From the NCBI GenBank assembly GCA_035506155.1, contig DATJPX010000158.1:1-17181 (forward strand): DNA of 17,181 nt. Reading direction: 5' to 3'. The notes below the pieces were generated by a model. It saw only the letters and a list, made by a program, of their open reading frames with translations, ran no database searches and was not told the origin of the DNA. Source of the stretch: UBA877 sp035506155. Lineage in GTDB: Bacteria; Chloroflexota; Anaerolineae; Anaerolineales; Villigracilaceae. The position numbers and the translations under genes are program-made. Positions 1 through 6,926 of this stretch are shown here, one piece after another (the stretch's first letter is position 1; each line of letters opens with the position of its first letter).

Positions 1-171
1 TCCTTGCTCGCCTGGGATGACTTGACCTCCGCTTTACTCCACCACTGGTGCCATAGAACAGGAAAGTGGAGCCTCAAGGTCAAGGCTCCACTCTATCGCT
101 TACGTTCTGCTCTCAGCCGTCTTTGGCTGGCTTATCCTCCCACTTTCCTTCAAAAATTAAGTTTGGGGTGA
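1..171 (+). CDS. 3' end of an ORF, possibly a transposase C-terminus (partial)
   Basis: Frame 1 is open from the left edge to a TGA at 169-171 and gives 56 residues. The translation is rich in Trp, Leu, Arg and His, with segments such as HHWCHRTGKWSLKVKAPLYR and a basic-hydrophobic tail. The basic/aromatic composition recalls C-termini of DDE-type transposases, but no catalytic motif is inside the window, so this is a suggestion only. The ORF lies on the opposite strand from its neighbour, which ends 32 bp away at 203. The overlapping inverted repeats at 60-149 fall inside it. It could equally be the end of an unrelated protein or a non-coding frame. Codon use (tta, aga, caa) looks less GC-biased than in the genes to the right. 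Confidence 0.35.
   Translation, partial: SLLAWDDLTSALLHHWCHRTGKWSLKVKAPLYRLRSALSRLWLAYPPTFLQKLSLG
60..149. repeat. nested inverted repeats inside the left-edge ORF
   Basis: AGTGGAGCCT at 65-74 is the perfect reverse complement of AGGCTCCACT at 83-92, with an 8-nt loop. AGGAAAGTGG at 60-69 is the perfect reverse complement of CCACTTTCCT at 140-149. The two pairings share bases 65-69, so they are mutually exclusive folds. They could belong to a mobile-element end or act as an RNA switch. No T-tract follows, so they are not a standard terminator. Confidence 0.4.
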
Positions 172-202
172 GTTATGTTTTGCATTCAGGGGATGACCGA
201 GC

Positions 203-1207
203 CTAGGGTAATGAGCGGAAAGAGTTGAGGGCTTTCATATAGTTTGCACGTTCAAAGGCGGCTGGCTCCTTGACTGTTTTCTGGCTCAAGCTGCCTTTCA
301 TCTGTTGGATGGATTGATATTCATGCTCTTCCATCCACTTTTCAACTTCACCCAGAATGGCAGGCACCCGCCCAAAGCCTTTTTGGAGCAGCTCTGAGGT
401 CAGCATGGAAACGCTCGCTCCGGCCATCATGGCCTTCAGAACGTCCTCGGAAGCGTGCACACCGCTGGTGAGGGCCAGATCGGCCTGGATGCGCCCGTAA
501 AGGATGGCAATCCAGCGCAATGGCAGACGCATGTCATTCGAATTACTCAAGACCAGGTTCGGGACGACTTCCAGATTTTCCAGGTCGATATCAGGTTGGT
601 AAAAACGATTGAAGAGTACCAGGCCTTTCGCCCCTGCATCCGCCAGACGTTTGGCGATGTTCGGAATGGCAGTGAAGAATGGGCTGAGCTTGACGGCGAC
701 CGGGATCTTGATGCTCTTGCAGACATCATGGACCAGCGTAACGTAATTGTCTTCCAATTCGCCAGCCAGGATTACCGGGTCGGTGGGCAGATAATACAGG
801 TTGAGCTCGAGCGCATCGGCACCGGCTTCCTCGATCTTGCGAGCATATTTGATCCAGCCTCCGGTCGATACACCATTCAGGCTGCCGATGACCGGGATCT
901 TAACGGCCTGTTTGGTCTTTCTGACTGCCTCGATGTATGCTTCCGGCGCAAGGGTAAAATTGCCGGTCTGGGGATAATAACTGGTCACTTCTGGGGAGAT
1001 TTCCGAGCCCACGGATAGATAGTGATCCAATTCCAGGCTTTCGTGGATGATCTGTTCCTCGAACAGGGAGTACATCACAACCGCGGCGATTCCGGCTTCT
1101 TCCAGTTTCTTGACCTTCTCGACTTTGTCGGAAATCGGCTGGGCAGCGGAAGCCACCAATGGATTTTTCAATTTGAGCCCGAGATAGGTGGTGGTCAGGT
1201 CTACCAT
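203..1207 (-). CDS. dihydroorotate dehydrogenase-like flavoprotein
   Basis: A 334-aa TIM-barrel protein of the FMN-dependent dihydroorotate dehydrogenase superfamily. Visible family signatures are the N-terminal LGLKLKNPLVASAAQP (from residue 9), ELNLYYLP at about 134-141 where true DHODs have an ELNLSCPN-type strand, VKLSPFF at 172-178, and a C-terminal phosphate-binding segment GVHASEDVLKAMMAGA. The catalytic-loop Cys of class 1 DHODs is not seen after the ELNL strand, so orotate synthesis is doubtful. The start is set by AAGGAG at 1216-1221, 8 nt before the ATG at 1207; an upstream in-frame ATG at 1228 would put this site inside the gene. It lies directly downstream of nifJ on the same strand, across a strong terminator. 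To my recollection such DHOD-like proteins often accompany PFOR genes, suggesting a redox accessory role. Substrate unknown. Confidence 0.85.
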   Translation of the reverse strand: MVDLTTTYLGLKLKNPLVASAAQPISDKVEKVKKLEEAGIAAVVMYSLFEEQIIHESLELDHYLSVGSEISPEVTSYYPQTGNFTLAPEAYIEAVRKTKQAVKIPVIGSLNGVSTGGWIKYARKIEEAGADALELNLYYLPTDPVILAGELEDNYVTLVHDVCKSIKIPVAVKLSPFFTAIPNIAKRLADAGAKGLVLFNRFYQPDIDLENLEVVPNLVLSNSNDMRLPLRWIAILYGRIQADLALTSGVHASEDVLKAMMAGASVSMLTSELLQKGFGRVPAILGEVEKWMEEHEYQSIQQMKGSLSQKTVKEPAAFERANYMKALNSFRSLP

Positions 1208-1230
1208 ACAGTTTTCTCCTTCTTGCATTG

Positions 1231-1236
1231 ATTATA
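1231..1236 (-). promoter_or_regulatory. candidate -10 box for the DHOD-like gene
   Basis: On the minus strand a perfect TATAAT lies immediately after the nifJ terminator T-tract and about 24 nt before the DHOD-like ATG. I see no acceptable -35 at 15-18 nt; that region is terminator stem. It could start a short-leader transcript, or be chance AT richness of the terminator tail. Confidence 0.3.
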
Positions 1237-1240
1237 AAGA

Positions 1241-1275
1241 AAAAAGGAGCAAAGTGGGATACTCTGCTCCTTTTT
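1241..1275 (-). terminator. Rho-independent terminator of nifJ (possibly bidirectional)
   Basis: AAAAAGGAGCAAAGT (1241-1255) pairs with ACTCTGCTCCTTTTT (1261-1275) across a 5-nt GGGAT loop, giving a 15-bp stem with one G.U-type mismatch. Read on the minus strand the stem runs into TTTTTTCTTT, a classic U-tract, 12 nt past the nifJ stop. The plus-strand reading also ends in a T run. It separates nifJ from the DHOD-like gene, so joint expression would need read-through. Confidence 0.85.
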
Positions 1276-1286
1276 CTCGCTACTTT

Positions 1287-4200
1287 TTACTTCTGCTCTT
1301 TATTCTCATCGTAGTGCATGGCAGCCATCTGGGAGTAGAAATTCCAGCGAGCCTTGGCGTCTTCGCGGGAGAGCTTGAGCAGGGCTTCTGCGCGTTCCTC
1401 GTTGCTCTGGGTGAGCATGCGGAAGCGCGTCTCGTTGTACATGTACTGTTCAACCGGGACCGTGGGCTCCTTGCAGTCGATCTGCAGCGGGTTTTTCCCG
1501 TCCGCAGCCAGGCGCGGGTCGTACCTATAGAGCGGCCACATGCCGGATTGGACGGCCAGTTTCTGCTGTTCGAGGCCCTTGACCATATCGATGCCGTGAT
1601 TGATGCAATGGCTGTAGGCGATGATGATCGATGGACCGGGATAGGACTCGGCTTCGAGGAAGGATTTCAGGGTGCCCTGGTCACTGTAGCCCATGGCAAC
1701 GCGGGCCACATAGACGTATCCGTAGGCGATCGCCATCAGGCCGAGGTCCTTCTTGGAGAGGCCCTTGCCCTGGGCGGCGAAGCGGGCAACTGCGCCGCGC
1801 GGCGTTGACTTGGAGGCCTGACCGCCAGTATTCGAATACACTTCCGTGTCGAGGACGAGCAGGTTAACATCCCGGCCGGTCGACAGGACGTGATCCAAGC
1901 CGCCGTAGCCGATGTCGTAGGCCCAGCCATCACCGCCGACGATCCAGACGGACTTCTTGACCAGGGCGTCCGCGACGGCCGCCAGGTTCAACGCCTGCGG
2001 GTTCTTGGATTTGGCCAGCTTCTGTTTGAGGATCTCGACGCGCTCACGCTGCTGCTTGATGTCCAGGTCGGTGGTCTGGTCGGCTTTCAGGATGCCGTCG
2101 ACCAGTTCCGTGCCGAGTTCAGCGGCGAAAGTGGGCAGGATGTCACGAGCGTACTCATTTTGTTTGTCGAGGGTCAGGCGATAGCCCAGGCCGAATTCGG
2201 CATTATCTTCGAACAGCGAGTTGGACCAGCTCGGACCACGGCCTTCTTTGTTCGGGGCGTAGGGGGTGGTGGGCAGGTTGCCGCCGTAGATCGATGAGCA
2301 GCCGGTGGCGTTGGCGATGATGGCCCGGTCACCGAAGAGCTGGGTCATCAGTTTGACGTAGGGGGTCTCACCGCAGCCGGAGCAGGCGCCCGAGAACTCG
2401 AACAGGGGCTCAAGCAGCTGCGAGTTCTTGATCGTGCCCAGGCTGATGGCTGTTCGATCGATCTCGGGCAGGTCGAGGAAGAATTCCCAGTTGGCGGCTT
2501 CAGCTTCACGCAGGGGTACCTGGGAGGCCATATTGATGGACTTGCGGGCCGGATTGGTCTTGTCCTTGGCCGGGCAGGCCTCGATGCACAGACCGCAGCC
2601 GGTGCAGTCCTCGGGAGCCACCTGGACGGTATAAGCAAGGCCGGGGAATTCCTTGAATTTTGAATCCATGTGCTTGAACGTGGCAGGAGCCTTGTCCAAG
2701 TATTTCTTGTCGTAGACTTTGTGGCGGATGACGGCGTGAGGACAAACGAAGACGCACTTGCCGCACTGGATGCACAGGTCGGATTCCCAGACCGGGATCT
2801 CGAGGGCGATGTTGCGCTTTTCCCATTTGGTCGTGCCGATCGGGAAGGTGCCGTCCACAGGCAGGGCGGAAACGGGGATGTTGTCGCCGTCGAAGGAGAT
2901 CATCGGGCCGAGAACATTCTTGACGAAGTCCGGGGCCCCAGCCGGGACGGCCGGGCGGCGGGTGACTTTGCTGGATACTTTGGCAGGGATCTTCACCTCG
3001 TGCAAATTGGTCAGGGTCTGGTCGACCGCGGCAAAGTTCTTCTGGACAACGGCTTCGCCGCGCTTGCCGTAGGTCTTCTTAATGGCCTTCTTGATCTGGG
3101 CGATGGCTTCGTCGCGCGGCAGGATGCCGGAGATGGCGAAGAAGCAGGTCTGCATGATGGTGTTGACCCGGCTGCCCATGCCGGTCTTTTCGGCCACGTC
3201 GTAAGCGTTGATCGTGAAGAACTTGAGTTTCTTCTCGATGATATCTTTCTGAACTTCCTGGGGCAGCTTATCCCAGACTTCCTCGGGGCCGTAAGTGCTG
3301 TTCAGCAGGAAAGTCGCTCCGGGCTGGGCATACTTGAGCAGGTCGAAACGCTCCAGGAAGTTGAACTGGTGGCAGGCAACGAAATTGGCCGTGTTTGCGG
3401 TGATGAGATAAGGCGTCTGGAGAGCCTTCGGACCGAAGCGCAGGTGGGAGGTCGTCAGCGTCCCGGCCTTCTTTGAGTCGTACACGAAGAATCCCTGGGC
3501 ATAGTTGTCGGTCTCTTCACCGATGATCTTGATCGAGTTCTTGTTAGCGCCTACGGTGCCGTCCGAGCCCAGGCCGAAGAACATGCAGCGTACCGTTTCG
3601 GGATGTTCGACCGAGAAGCTGGCATCGTAGTCCAGACTGGAGTGGGTGACGTCTTCGTTGATTCCGACCACGAAGTGGTTCTTGGGCTGGGCCTTCTTGA
3701 GCTCATCGAAGACCGCTTTGACCATCGCCGGAGTGAATTCCTTGGACGAAAGACCATACCGGCCGCCAACCACCTTGAGGTCCTTGAGGCCGTTCTCGAA
3801 CAGGGCATTCGTGACGTCCAGGTAAAGCGGATCGCCGTTCGCACCGGGTTCCTTGGTGCGATCGAGGACAGCCACGGCTTTGACGCTCTTCGGCAGGGAC
3901 TTGAGGAAATTCTCGACCGAGAAGGGGCGGTACAGGCGGACGCGGATCACGCCGACTTTTTCGCCCTTTTCGACCAGGTAGCGGGCGGTCGCTTCGGCGG
4001 TCTCGCCGCCGGAAGCCATCAGGATGACAACGCGCTCGGCATCCGGAGCGCCGACATAATCGAACAGATGGTACTGGCGGCCGGTCAGCTTGCCGAACTT
4101 GTCCATGGCTTTCTGGACGATGCCCGGGACCTTGGCATAGAAGGGGTTGGATGTTTCGCGCGCCTGGAAGAAAACGTCCGGGTTCTGGGCGGTGCCGCGC

Positions 4201-4844
4201 AGAACCGGCCGGTCGGGCGACAGGCCGCGGGAACGATGGGCGCGAACCAACTCATCGTCGATCATGGTACGGAGGTCGTCATCGGTCAGTTGTTCGATCT
4301 TGGAGATTTCATGGGAAGTGCGGAAGCCGTCGAAGAAGTGCAGGAACGGGACACGGGCTTCCAGGGTGGCTGCCTGGGCGATGCAGGCAAAGTCGTGCGC
4401 TTCCTGGACCGAGCCGGAGGCTAACTGAGCCCAGCCGGTCTGACGGCAGGCCATCACGTCGGAGTGGTCGCCGAAGATCGAGAGGGCATGGGTCGCCACG
4501 GTGCGGGCCGAGACATGGAAGACGGTGGAGGTCAACTCGCCGGCGATCTTGAACATGTTCGGGATCATCAGCAGAAGACCCTGGGAGGCCGTAAATGTGG
4601 TCGTCAGGGCGCCGGTTTGCAGGGCTCCGTGGACCGCGCCCGATGCGCCGCCCTCCGACTGCATTTCGACGACCAGTGGGACCGTCCCCCAGATATTTTT
4701 CTTGCCGACAGCCGACCAATCATCCGCCCATTCACCCATGTTGGATGAGGGCGTGATCGGATAGATCGCGCAAATCTCGTTGGTGCGATGGGCTACTGAA
4801 GCAGCGGCTTCATTCCCATCCAGCGTAACCTTTTTTCTTTCCAT
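1287..4844 (-). CDS. nifJ: pyruvate:ferredoxin (flavodoxin) oxidoreductase, single-chain
   Basis: A 1185-aa homodimer-type PFOR, close to the roughly 1,200 aa of characterised single-chain enzymes. It oxidises pyruvate with CoA to acetyl-CoA and CO2 and reduces ferredoxin or flavodoxin in the cytoplasm. YPITP at residues 28-32 is the pyruvate/TPP-pocket motif with Thr31. Two ferredoxin-type 4Fe-4S motifs are at Cys691/694/697/701 and Cys747/750/753/757. The proximal cluster ligands are Cys821, Cys824, Cys849 and Cys1080 (in AYSHCINHG). The TPP domain has GDGWAYDIGYGG and an LDTEVYSNTGGQ segment around residues 970-1015. All key residues are present. The start is fixed by GAAGGAG at 4854-4860, 9 nt before the ATG; an in-frame ATG at 4904 lies upstream of this site and would add 20 unconserved residues. 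Flanked by a terminator downstream and a 186-bp leader upstream. Confidence 0.97.
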   Translation of the reverse strand: MERKKVTLDGNEAAASVAHRTNEICAIYPITPSSNMGEWADDWSAVGKKNIWGTVPLVVEMQSEGGASGAVHGALQTGALTTTFTASQGLLLMIPNMFKIAGELTSTVFHVSARTVATHALSIFGDHSDVMACRQTGWAQLASGSVQEAHDFACIAQAATLEARVPFLHFFDGFRTSHEISKIEQLTDDDLRTMIDDELVRAHRSRGLSPDRPVLRGTAQNPDVFFQARETSNPFYAKVPGIVQKAMDKFGKLTGRQYHLFDYVGAPDAERVVILMASGGETAEATARYLVEKGEKVGVIRVRLYRPFSVENFLKSLPKSVKAVAVLDRTKEPGANGDPLYLDVTNALFENGLKDLKVVGGRYGLSSKEFTPAMVKAVFDELKKAQPKNHFVVGINEDVTHSSLDYDASFSVEHPETVRCMFFGLGSDGTVGANKNSIKIIGEETDNYAQGFFVYDSKKAGTLTTSHLRFGPKALQTPYLITANTANFVACHQFNFLERFDLLKYAQPGATFLLNSTYGPEEVWDKLPQEVQKDIIEKKLKFFTINAYDVAEKTGMGSRVNTIMQTCFFAISGILPRDEAIAQIKKAIKKTYGKRGEAVVQKNFAAVDQTLTNLHEVKIPAKVSSKVTRRPAVPAGAPDFVKNVLGPMISFDGDNIPVSALPVDGTFPIGTTKWEKRNIALEIPVWESDLCIQCGKCVFVCPHAVIRHKVYDKKYLDKAPATFKHMDSKFKEFPGLAYTVQVAPEDCTGCGLCIEACPAKDKTNPARKSINMASQVPLREAEAANWEFFLDLPEIDRTAISLGTIKNSQLLEPLFEFSGACSGCGETPYVKLMTQLFGDRAIIANATGCSSIYGGNLPTTPYAPNKEGRGPSWSNSLFEDNAEFGLGYRLTLDKQNEYARDILPTFAAELGTELVDGILKADQTTDLDIKQQRERVEILKQKLAKSKNPQALNLAAVADALVKKSVWIVGGDGWAYDIGYGGLDHVLSTGRDVNLLVLDTEVYSNTGGQASKSTPRGAVARFAAQGKGLSKKDLGLMAIAYGYVYVARVAMGYSDQGTLKSFLEAESYPGPSIIIAYSHCINHGIDMVKGLEQQKLAVQSGMWPLYRYDPRLAADGKNPLQIDCKEPTVPVEQYMYNETRFRMLTQSNEERAEALLKLSREDAKARWNFYSQMAAMHYDENKEQK

Positions 4845-5030
4845 GAGGCTATACTCCTTCGGTTGGATTAACAGAGCGGACTCTGTGGTGGTCTGACTTA
4901 CCAACTTACAAGTTTATTCCCCCGATTTTACCAGCGATAGTTATATTATGCACAAATTCTACTGCGACTTGTCACCAATAAAATATGATATTTATTGTCC
5001 GAATAAAAACTGCCAAATGGCTTGATTTTC
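4845..5030 (-). promoter_or_regulatory. nifJ upstream region with weak promoter candidate
   Basis: This 186-bp AT-rich gap separates the Nudix gene from nifJ. The best minus-strand promoter I find is GTGACA (4970-4975) with CATAAT (4945-4950), but the 19-nt spacing is long. A small palindrome, ACAGAG-cgga-CTCTGT at 4871-4886, lies in the leader 10 nt upstream of the Shine-Dalgarno. No convincing Rex or FNR operator is visible. Confidence 0.25.
5005..5021 (-). terminator. weak terminator-like hairpin after the Nudix gene
   Basis: The palindrome GCCAAATGGC (5012-5021) is followed on the minus strand by TTTTT (5005-5009), 10 nt past the Nudix stop. The stem is only 3-4 bp, so termination would be inefficient at best. 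Confidence 0.25.
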
Positions 5031-5558
5031 TCAGGCGAGGCGGGGAATGGCCAGGTACAAAGCTGCCAGGGATTTGGCATCCGGCAATTCGCCGTTTTTT
5101 GCCATTTCCAAAGCCCTGGCAAGGGGGATGCGCTCGACGGTCAGGAACTCATCGGCATCTGCCTCCAGCGGGTCTGGTTGCAATTCAGTCGCCAGGTACA
5201 CGTGCATATATTCGGTGGAGTACCCCGGCGCCAGATAAAACCCTCCCAAATGTTCGAGCTTCCGGGCGGCCAGTCCTGTTTCCTCGCGGATTTCACGGCT
5301 GGCACAGGTGAGGGGATCCTCGCCGGCGTTCAGGGTCCCGGCCGGCAGTTCGAGCAGCTCCAAGCCGGCGGCGTGGCGATACTGGCGGACAAAGACCAAA
5401 TTCCCGTCTTCATCCAGGGGGAGGAGGATGACCGAACCGACATGTTCCACGATATCGAGGGTGGTGGTATGACTATCCGGCAACTGGACCGTATCGCGGC
5501 GGATCGAAAAGGCGCGCCCGGAAAAGACGGGTTCAGAATTTTGCAGCAGAAATGGCAT
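5031..5558 (-). CDS. Nudix hydrolase, ADP-ribose pyrophosphatase type
   Basis: A 175-aa protein with a complete Nudix box, G74-x5-E80-x7-R88-E89-I-x-E92-E93-x-G95-L96, which binds the catalytic Mg2+. The preceding RQYRHAAGLELLELPAG stretch (58-74) is typical of the ADP-ribose/ADP-sugar pyrophosphatase branch, which cleaves ADP-ribose to AMP and ribose-5-phosphate. The length suits that branch (about 170-210 aa). The start at 5558 follows GGAGG with a 6-nt spacer; an ATG at 5579 would lie upstream of this site. The gene starts 19 nt after the terminator hairpin of the LysM gene, so it needs read-through or a promoter I could not find. The substrate is inferred from family resemblance only. Confidence 0.92.
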   Translation of the reverse strand: MPFLLQNSEPVFSGRAFSIRRDTVQLPDSHTTTLDIVEHVGSVILLPLDEDGNLVFVRQYRHAAGLELLELPAGTLNAGEDPLTCASREIREETGLAARKLEHLGGFYLAPGYSTEYMHVYLATELQPDPLEADADEFLTVERIPLARALEMAKNGELPDAKSLAALYLAIPRLA

Positions 5559-5576
5559 GGGGATCCTCCAAAACAA

Positions 5577-5605
5577 CACCCAGGCGAAAGAGTTTCGCCT
5601 GGGTG
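5577..5605 (-). terminator. Rho-independent terminator after the LysM gene
   Basis: A perfect 13-bp inverted repeat: CACCCAGGCGAAA (5577-5589), loop GAG, TTTCGCCTGGGTG (5593-5605). On the minus strand it is followed by TTGTTTT. It begins 22 nt past the LysM stop and ends 18 nt before the Nudix ATG, with the Nudix Shine-Dalgarno just beyond the T-tract. Confidence 0.85.
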
Positions 5606-5627
5606 GAAAAATTGAGTCTGGGCTGAC

Positions 5628-6350
5628 TTAGGGAATGTTCAGGACACGGCCGACGGTCAAAGGCGAGGATAGTGAAAGGCCGTTGGCTGCAGCAATCGAA
5701 GTCGGGTCGACGTCTCCGAAGTAACAGGCGATCGCATAGATGGTGTCATTGACCGCCACTGAATAAGTGGTGGGATGCGGATGCAATGCGCGGGTGCCGA
5801 CGAACGGGTTGCCGGTCTGCGGGATTTTCAACACGAACCCGGGCTGGAGGAGGGGAGGGGTATCCGGGAGGTTGTTGATGGAAAGGAGCTCCTGCTGGTT
5901 GACATTAAAACGGCGGGCGATGCAGTACGGGAACTCGCCTTCCTGCAGGGTGTACGTTGCCGGCCGGCCTGGGGTTGCGGTTGGTACGATGATTACCGGC
6001 TGGCCGCCGGTCGTTGCAGTGGGTGCGCCGCCGGTAGGCGGGACGATGGACGTGGATGTGGGTACAAATCCAGCCAACGTTGGGGTATCCGTAGAGAACG
6101 AAAAACCGGTCGTGGGCGTCGCCGTGGCAGGCAGCAGGCCCTGGGCGGCGGCAGTTTGTTGATAGATGGCCGTAGAGGTTCCCCAGGCTTCCACCAGGCT
6201 GATGCCGGTCGGTTGGGAAACCGGATTCGCGCCCTGAACCGTGGGCGTCGCCAGGATCGGCATGGGCGTCCCGGCCGACAACTTGCAGGCCGACAAAAGC
6301 ATCGTACCGGCGACTGCAAGCGCGAAAACAATCACTAACTTCTTGAGCAT
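5628..6350 (-). CDS. LysM-domain lipoprotein
   Basis: A 240-aa exported protein. Residues 1-22 form a lipoprotein signal: a KK n-region, a hydrophobic core, and lipobox LSAC with Cys22 as the acylation site. A Thr/Pro-rich low-complexity linker (about 28-130) leads to two C-terminal LysM domains at about 132-177 and 194-240, each starting with a TY(T/S) strand and ending in a KIP or NIP strand. LysM folds bind N-acetylglucosamine-containing glycans, so this is probably a membrane-anchored peptidoglycan or glycan binder; no catalytic domain is visible. The start follows a very strong AAGGAGGAG; an upstream ATG at 6374 would cover this site. It has its own promoter (6395-6423) and terminator (5577-5605), so it looks monocistronic. 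The architecture resembles Anaerolineae lipoproteins. Confidence 0.9.
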   Translation of the reverse strand: MLKKLVIVFALAVAGTMLLSACKLSAGTPMPILATPTVQGANPVSQPTGISLVEAWGTSTAIYQQTAAAQGLLPATATPTTGFSFSTDTPTLAGFVPTSTSIVPPTGGAPTATTGGQPVIIVPTATPGRPATYTLQEGEFPYCIARRFNVNQQELLSINNLPDTPPLLQPGFVLKIPQTGNPFVGTRALHPHPTTYSVAVNDTIYAIACYFGDVDPTSIAAANGLSLSSPLTVGRVLNIP

Positions 6351-6368
6351 GCTCTCCTCCTTAAACAA

Positions 6369-6397
6369 TATCATTCCTTAGGGAATTCGGAATGATA
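6369..6397. promoter_or_regulatory. inverted repeat over the LysM promoter start site (possible operator)
   Basis: TATCATTCC (6369-6377) is the exact reverse complement of GGAATGATA (6389-6397), separated by 11 nt. The dyad overlaps the -10 box of the LysM promoter and its expected start site. It could be a repressor operator (9-bp half-sites, about two helical turns between centres), or it could fold in the RNA leader. The regulator is unknown. Confidence 0.5.
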
Positions 6398-6423
6398 CTA
6401 GCACAACCTTTCTATATCGTCAA
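6395..6423 (-). promoter_or_regulatory. sigma70-type promoter of the LysM lipoprotein gene
   Basis: Read on the minus strand: -35 TTGACG (6418-6423), a 17-nt spacer and -10 TAGTAT (6395-6400). Five of six bases match consensus in each box at optimal spacing. The expected start near 6388 gives a leader of about 38 nt. Confidence 0.75.
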
Positions 6424-6447
6424 GCAAAGCAACTTGACCTGGAAAGT

Positions 6448-6885
6448 TCATTTTTCGAGCCAAATCGTCACCGGACCGTCGTTTTCGATCTCGACCAACA
6501 TATGCGCCCCGAATACTCCGGTTTGGGTGGGGATTCCCTGGCTGCGTAACAAATCCGCGAACCGTTCCACGAGCGGGGCGGCGAATTCCGGGAGGGCTGC
6601 CTGGGTGAATGACGGACGACGGCCTTTGCGCGCATCGGCATAGAGAGTGAATTGGGAGACCACGATCGCGGCTCCCTTTATATCCAAGATGGACAGGTTG
6701 AATTTGCCATTTGGGTCTTCGAAGATACGCAGGGTGGCGATCTTTTCTGCCAGGAATCGAGCCTGGTCGATGGTATCCCCCTGGCCGATTCCGAGCAGGA
6801 TCACAAGCCCGCTGTCGATCCCGGCCACGGGTTTTCCTTCTACAATGACCTTGCTGCGTCGAACGCGTTGGATGAGTGCGCGCAT
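6448..6885 (-). CDS. dtd: D-aminoacyl-tRNA deacylase
   Basis: A 145-aa protein, the standard length for DTD. It hydrolyses D-amino acids (and mischarged glycine) from tRNA in the cytoplasm, protecting translation. The two family signatures are intact: SQFTL at residues 77-81 (catalytic Thr80) and NDGPVT at 135-140, which forms the chirality-checking pocket with the Gly-cisPro element. The N-terminus MRALIQRV is typical, supporting the ATG at 6885. It follows trpS on the same strand across a 41-bp gap containing a 10-bp hairpin. Pairing a proofreading enzyme with a tRNA synthetase gene makes functional sense. Confidence 0.95.
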   Translation of the reverse strand: MRALIQRVRRSKVIVEGKPVAGIDSGLVILLGIGQGDTIDQARFLAEKIATLRIFEDPNGKFNLSILDIKGAAIVVSQFTLYADARKGRRPSFTQAALPEFAAPLVERFADLLRSQGIPTQTGVFGAHMLVEIENDGPVTIWLEK

Positions 6886-6896
6886 GTGTTAATGAA

Positions 6897-6921
6897 CAGG
6901 GGCGACGTCATGTCGCCCCTG
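6897..6921 (-). terminator. hairpin between trpS and dtd (terminator-like or dispersed repeat)
   Basis: CAGGGGCGAC (6897-6906), loop GTCAT, GTCGCCCCTG (6912-6921): a perfect 10-bp GC-rich stem 5 nt past the trpS stop. The minus-strand sequence after it (TTCATT) is only weakly U-rich, so termination would be partial. The AGGGGCGAC core resembles short palindromic intergenic repeats that I recall from Chloroflexi and cyanobacteria; whether it is repeated in this genome cannot be told here. Confidence 0.5.
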
Positions 6922-6926
6922 CACGG

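Noticed and set aside
2670..4424. Long plus-strand open frames opposite nifJ (for example 2670-3476 and 3603-4424)
   Set aside because: They lie antisense to a fully conserved PFOR, show no domain pattern or ribosome site, and are the usual mirror frames of GC-rich coding DNA.
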